Shown one piece after another: positions 6,091-7,737 of a stretch of DNA of 7,737 bases. Both the position numbers and the translations under genes were made by a program. A model generated the notes under the pieces. It did not search any database, was not told the origin of the DNA, and saw only the letters and a list, made by a program, of their open reading frames with translations. Source of the DNA: Verrucomicrobiota bacterium (GTDB taxonomy: Bacteria; Verrucomicrobiota; Verrucomicrobiia; Chthoniobacterales; UBA10450); the NCBI GenBank assembly GCA_003219395.1, contig QHOR01000025.1, positions 5,907 to 13,643 of the forward strand. The letters run 5' to 3'. Each line of letters begins with the position of its first letter. Within the stretch, counting starts at the first letter, position 1.

Positions 6091-7035
6091 ATGGACCAGT
6101 TCCGTCTGTTCCCGCCGCAGGCCTCCACCACTTCGCACGAAGTCGATGCGTTGTTTTTCGCATTGACGCTGATCTCCCTTTTTTTCATGGCAGTCATTTT
6201 TCTGCCAATCATTTTCTTCTGCGTAAAATATCGACGCGGATCTTCAGCCGATCGTTCTAATTCACCCTCCAGTTCATTCTTGATTGAGAGCGGCTGGACG
6301 ATCGGCCCGATTTTTCTTTCGCTGGGACTCTTCGCTTGGGGCGCTTTCCTCTATTTTCGGATCGAGCGACGACCAACGAATGCCGTCGAGGTCCAGGTCG
6401 TCGGCAAACAATGGATGTGGAAACTGCAACACGCGGAAGGCAAACGCGAAATCAACGAGCTGCACGTGCCGATCAATACGAGCGTGGCCCTAACCATGAC
6501 ATCTCAAGACGTCATTCACAGTTTTTTTGTTCCGGCGTTTCGCGTGAAACAGGACGTCGTACCAGGAAAATACACGGGTGAATGGTTCAAGGCGACGAGA
6601 GCCGGCGAATATCATATTTTCTGTGCCCAATACTGCGGCACCCAACATTCCCGGATGGTTGGTCGCGTGGTCGTAATGGAGCCAGCTGCCTACGAACGTT
6701 GGTTAAAATCGGGTGAACCAGGCGAATCCATCGTGCGAACAGGGGAACGGCTATTTCACGATCGGGGATGCAGCGGCTGCCATGCGCCAAACTCCCAGTT
6801 CCATGCCCCGCTGCTACAGGGTCTCTACCGAAATCCGGTTCCGCTTGCCAATGGCACAATGATCACCGCCGATGACGAATATTTGCGCGATTCCATTTTG
6901 CAGCCCGGTAAGCAAATCACGGCTGGCTATTCCAACATCATGCCGAGTTTTGCCGGCCATTTGAGCGAGGAAGAAATTATGCAGCTCATAGCGTATCTCA
7001 AATACATCGGGAATCAGCCGCCTGCGTCGCGATGA
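6091..7035 (+). CDS. coxB: CoxB, caa3-type cytochrome c oxidase subunit II with fused cytochrome c domain
   Basis: This 314-residue protein receives electrons and passes them to the catalytic subunit. Two transmembrane helices (about 21-45 and 69-90) are followed by VQVVGKQWMWKLQH, the conserved aromatic region. The CuA cupredoxin domain has His143 in VIHSFFVPAF, then Cys178, Cys182, His186 and Met189 in FCAQYCGTQHSRM. Gln180 stands where many subunits II have Glu. A C-terminal haem c domain follows, with CSGCH (227-231) and probable axial Met284 in IMPSFAGHLSEEE. That fusion defines a caa3-type enzyme, which can take electrons from ActE directly, as known for ACIII-oxidase supercomplexes. 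No cleavable signal peptide is obvious; the N-terminus is probably periplasmic. The start follows the SCO stop by three bases without a clear Shine-Dalgarno. The stop codon overlaps an ATG at 7032 (see rejected items). Confidence 0.94.
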   Translation: MDQFRLFPPQASTTSHEVDALFFALTLISLFFMAVIFLPIIFFCVKYRRGSSADRSNSPSSSFLIESGWTIGPIFLSLGLFAWGAFLYFRIERRPTNAVEVQVVGKQWMWKLQHAEGKREINELHVPINTSVALTMTSQDVIHSFFVPAFRVKQDVVPGKYTGEWFKATRAGEYHIFCAQYCGTQHSRMVGRVVVMEPAAYERWLKSGEPGESIVRTGERLFHDRGCSGCHAPNSQFHAPLLQGLYRNPVPLANGTMITADDEYLRDSILQPGKQITAGYSNIMPSFAGHLSEEEIMQLIAYLKYIGNQPPASR

Positions 7036-7114
7036 AGAGTGCCATCGAAACCTTTGATCTCACGCCTCTCGCCGTAAGCGGGAACAGGCTGATCGGTCAA
7101 CGCTGGGCGAAGAA

Positions 7115-7170
7115 AGACAGACGGCGAGGCTCGCAAGATCGCCGCGGATCCGCCTGTCTCTCTCGGAGAG
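7115..7170 (+). repeat. Palindrome-rich segment in the coxB-coxA gap
   Basis: Within the 164-base gap, AGACAGACGG (7115-7124) pairs with CCGCCTGTCT (7150-7159), with one mismatch in ten. An inner pair GGCGA (7123-7127)/TCGCC (7139-7143) lies inside it. Next to it is a second hairpin, CTCTC (7158-7162)/GAGAG (7166-7170) with a 3-base loop, followed by GGAGAGG. This resembles degenerate intergenic repeat elements. No U-run follows, so it is not a clear terminator. It may act in mRNA processing or attenuation between coxB and coxA, but this is inference. Confidence 0.5.
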
Positions 7171-7185
7171 GGAGAGGATTAAGAT

Positions 7186-7190
7186 GAGGG
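7186..7190 (+). promoter_or_regulatory. Probable Shine-Dalgarno for coxA
   Basis: GAGGG ends nine bases before ATG 7200. An in-frame TGA at 7185-7187 rules out any longer CoxA N-terminus, so this site and ATG 7200 together fix the start. Confidence 0.5.
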
Positions 7191-7199
7191 ATTGCTGGC

Positions 7200-7737
7200 A
7201 TGATTAGCGACGCGACAGAGATCGACGTCAAAACTGCGGGCCAGTTTGCGCGCGATAATTATCTGAGCGTCCATCATGGCGTACGTTCGTGGTTGTTGAC
7301 TAAAGATCACAAACGCATCGGTCTGCTTTATCTCTTCACCATTCTGTTTTTCTTTCTGATCGCGAGCGTGGCGGCGGCATTGATGCGAATCGAGCTTGTT
7401 ACGCCTCAACCGAAGCTGGTCACGTCCGAGACCTATAACAAGCTCTTCACCATCCACGGAGTGTTAATGGTCTGGTTCTTCCTCATCCCATCCATCCCGA
7501 CCGTGCTCGGCAATTTTATTCTGCCAATGATGATCGGCGCGCGCGATGTGGCGTTTCCAAAGTTGAACCTGTTGAGCTGGTACATTTTTATCGCCGGAGG
7601 CGCGCTTGCGCTTTGGTCGCTGATTCATGGCGGTGTAGATACTGGCTGGACCTTCTACACGCCTTACAGCACCACCTACGCAAACACTCATGTGATCTCG
7701 ATGGCCGCCGGCGTTTTTGTAGCCGGATTTTCCACCA
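7200..7737 (+). CDS. coxA: CoxA, haem-copper cytochrome c oxidase subunit I (5' part, runs off window)
   Basis: This is the N-terminal 179 residues of the catalytic subunit, which holds haem a and the haem a3-CuB site and pumps protons. [20 protein letters not shown] (31-50) is the standard opening of subunit I, leading into the first helix. [18 protein letters not shown] (83-100) contains His86, the first low-spin haem ligand. [20 protein letters not shown] (104-123) and GWTFYTPYS (149-157) are also family hallmarks. The remaining ligands lie beyond the window. The start is ATG 7200 because an in-frame TGA at 7185-7187 blocks any earlier start. Unlike the upstream genes it is not overlapped with its neighbour but preceded by a 164-base repeat-bearing gap. 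Confidence 0.94.
   Translation, partial: MISDATEIDVKTAGQFARDNYLSVHHGVRSWLLTKDHKRIGLLYLFTILFFFLIASVAAALMRIELVTPQPKLVTSETYNKLFTIHGVLMVWFFLIPSIPTVLGNFILPMMIGARDVAFPKLNLLSWYIFIAGGALALWSLIHGGVDTGWTFYTPYSTTYANTHVISMAAGVFVAGFST

Noticed and set aside
7158..7180. CTCTC/GAGAG hairpin as a rho-independent terminator.
   Set aside because: The stem is only five pairs and is followed by GGAGAGGATTAAG, not a T-run. Termination here would also cut off coxA.
7032..7187. A 51-codon frame beginning in an ATGA overlap with the coxB stop.
   Set aside because: It mostly translates the palindromic gap into a low-complexity Arg/Gly/Ser-rich tail with no recognisable motif. The ATGA may be a relic of a lost coupled gene, but there is too little to call one.

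Overview
The window holds most of a bacterial respiratory operon on the + strand: the end of an Alternative Complex III (ACIII, quinol:electron-acceptor oxidoreductase) gene set followed by genes for a caa3-type cytochrome c oxidase. The order is actB (3' part), actC, actD, actE, actF, a small membrane-protein gene, a SCO/SenC copper chaperone, coxB with a fused cytochrome c domain, and the start of coxA. I see no credible gene on the - strand.

The organism is an aerobic Gram-negative-type bacterium. The ACIII-SCO-caa3 arrangement, the moderate GC content and the GC-rich REP-like palindromes around a REP-associated transposase suggest Verrucomicrobiota. Acidobacteriota, Planctomycetota or related phyla remain possible, and this is inference only.

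Layout: 2-634 is the iron-sulfur part of ActB, with an apparent frameshift near its C-terminus at about 551. Positions 631-696 hold GATCAC-type direct and inverted repeats around the actC start. From actC to the SCO gene every junction is a 4-base ATGA stop/start overlap (2057, 2581, 3690, 4841, 5275), which indicates tight translational coupling. coxB follows after 3 bases. A 164-base, palindrome-rich gap (7036-7199) then separates coxB from coxA, which runs off the end.

The main anomaly is at actE. A complete REP-associated tyrosine transposase (RAYT) domain, bounded by two inverted REP-like palindromes each tagged by GTAG, lies between the actE start codon and its lipoprotein signal peptide. 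The reading frame stays open throughout, giving a 370-codon transposase-cytochrome c fusion translated from what looks like the native actE ribosome binding site.

Function: quinol is oxidised at the NrfD-like membrane subunits (ActC and ActF), and electrons pass through the iron-sulfur clusters and haem subunits. ActE, or the haem domain on CoxB, then carries electrons to CuA of CoxB and to the CoxA haem-copper site. The SCO protein serves CuA assembly. The ActA pentahaem subunit and the molybdopterin-like half of ActB would lie upstream of the window.
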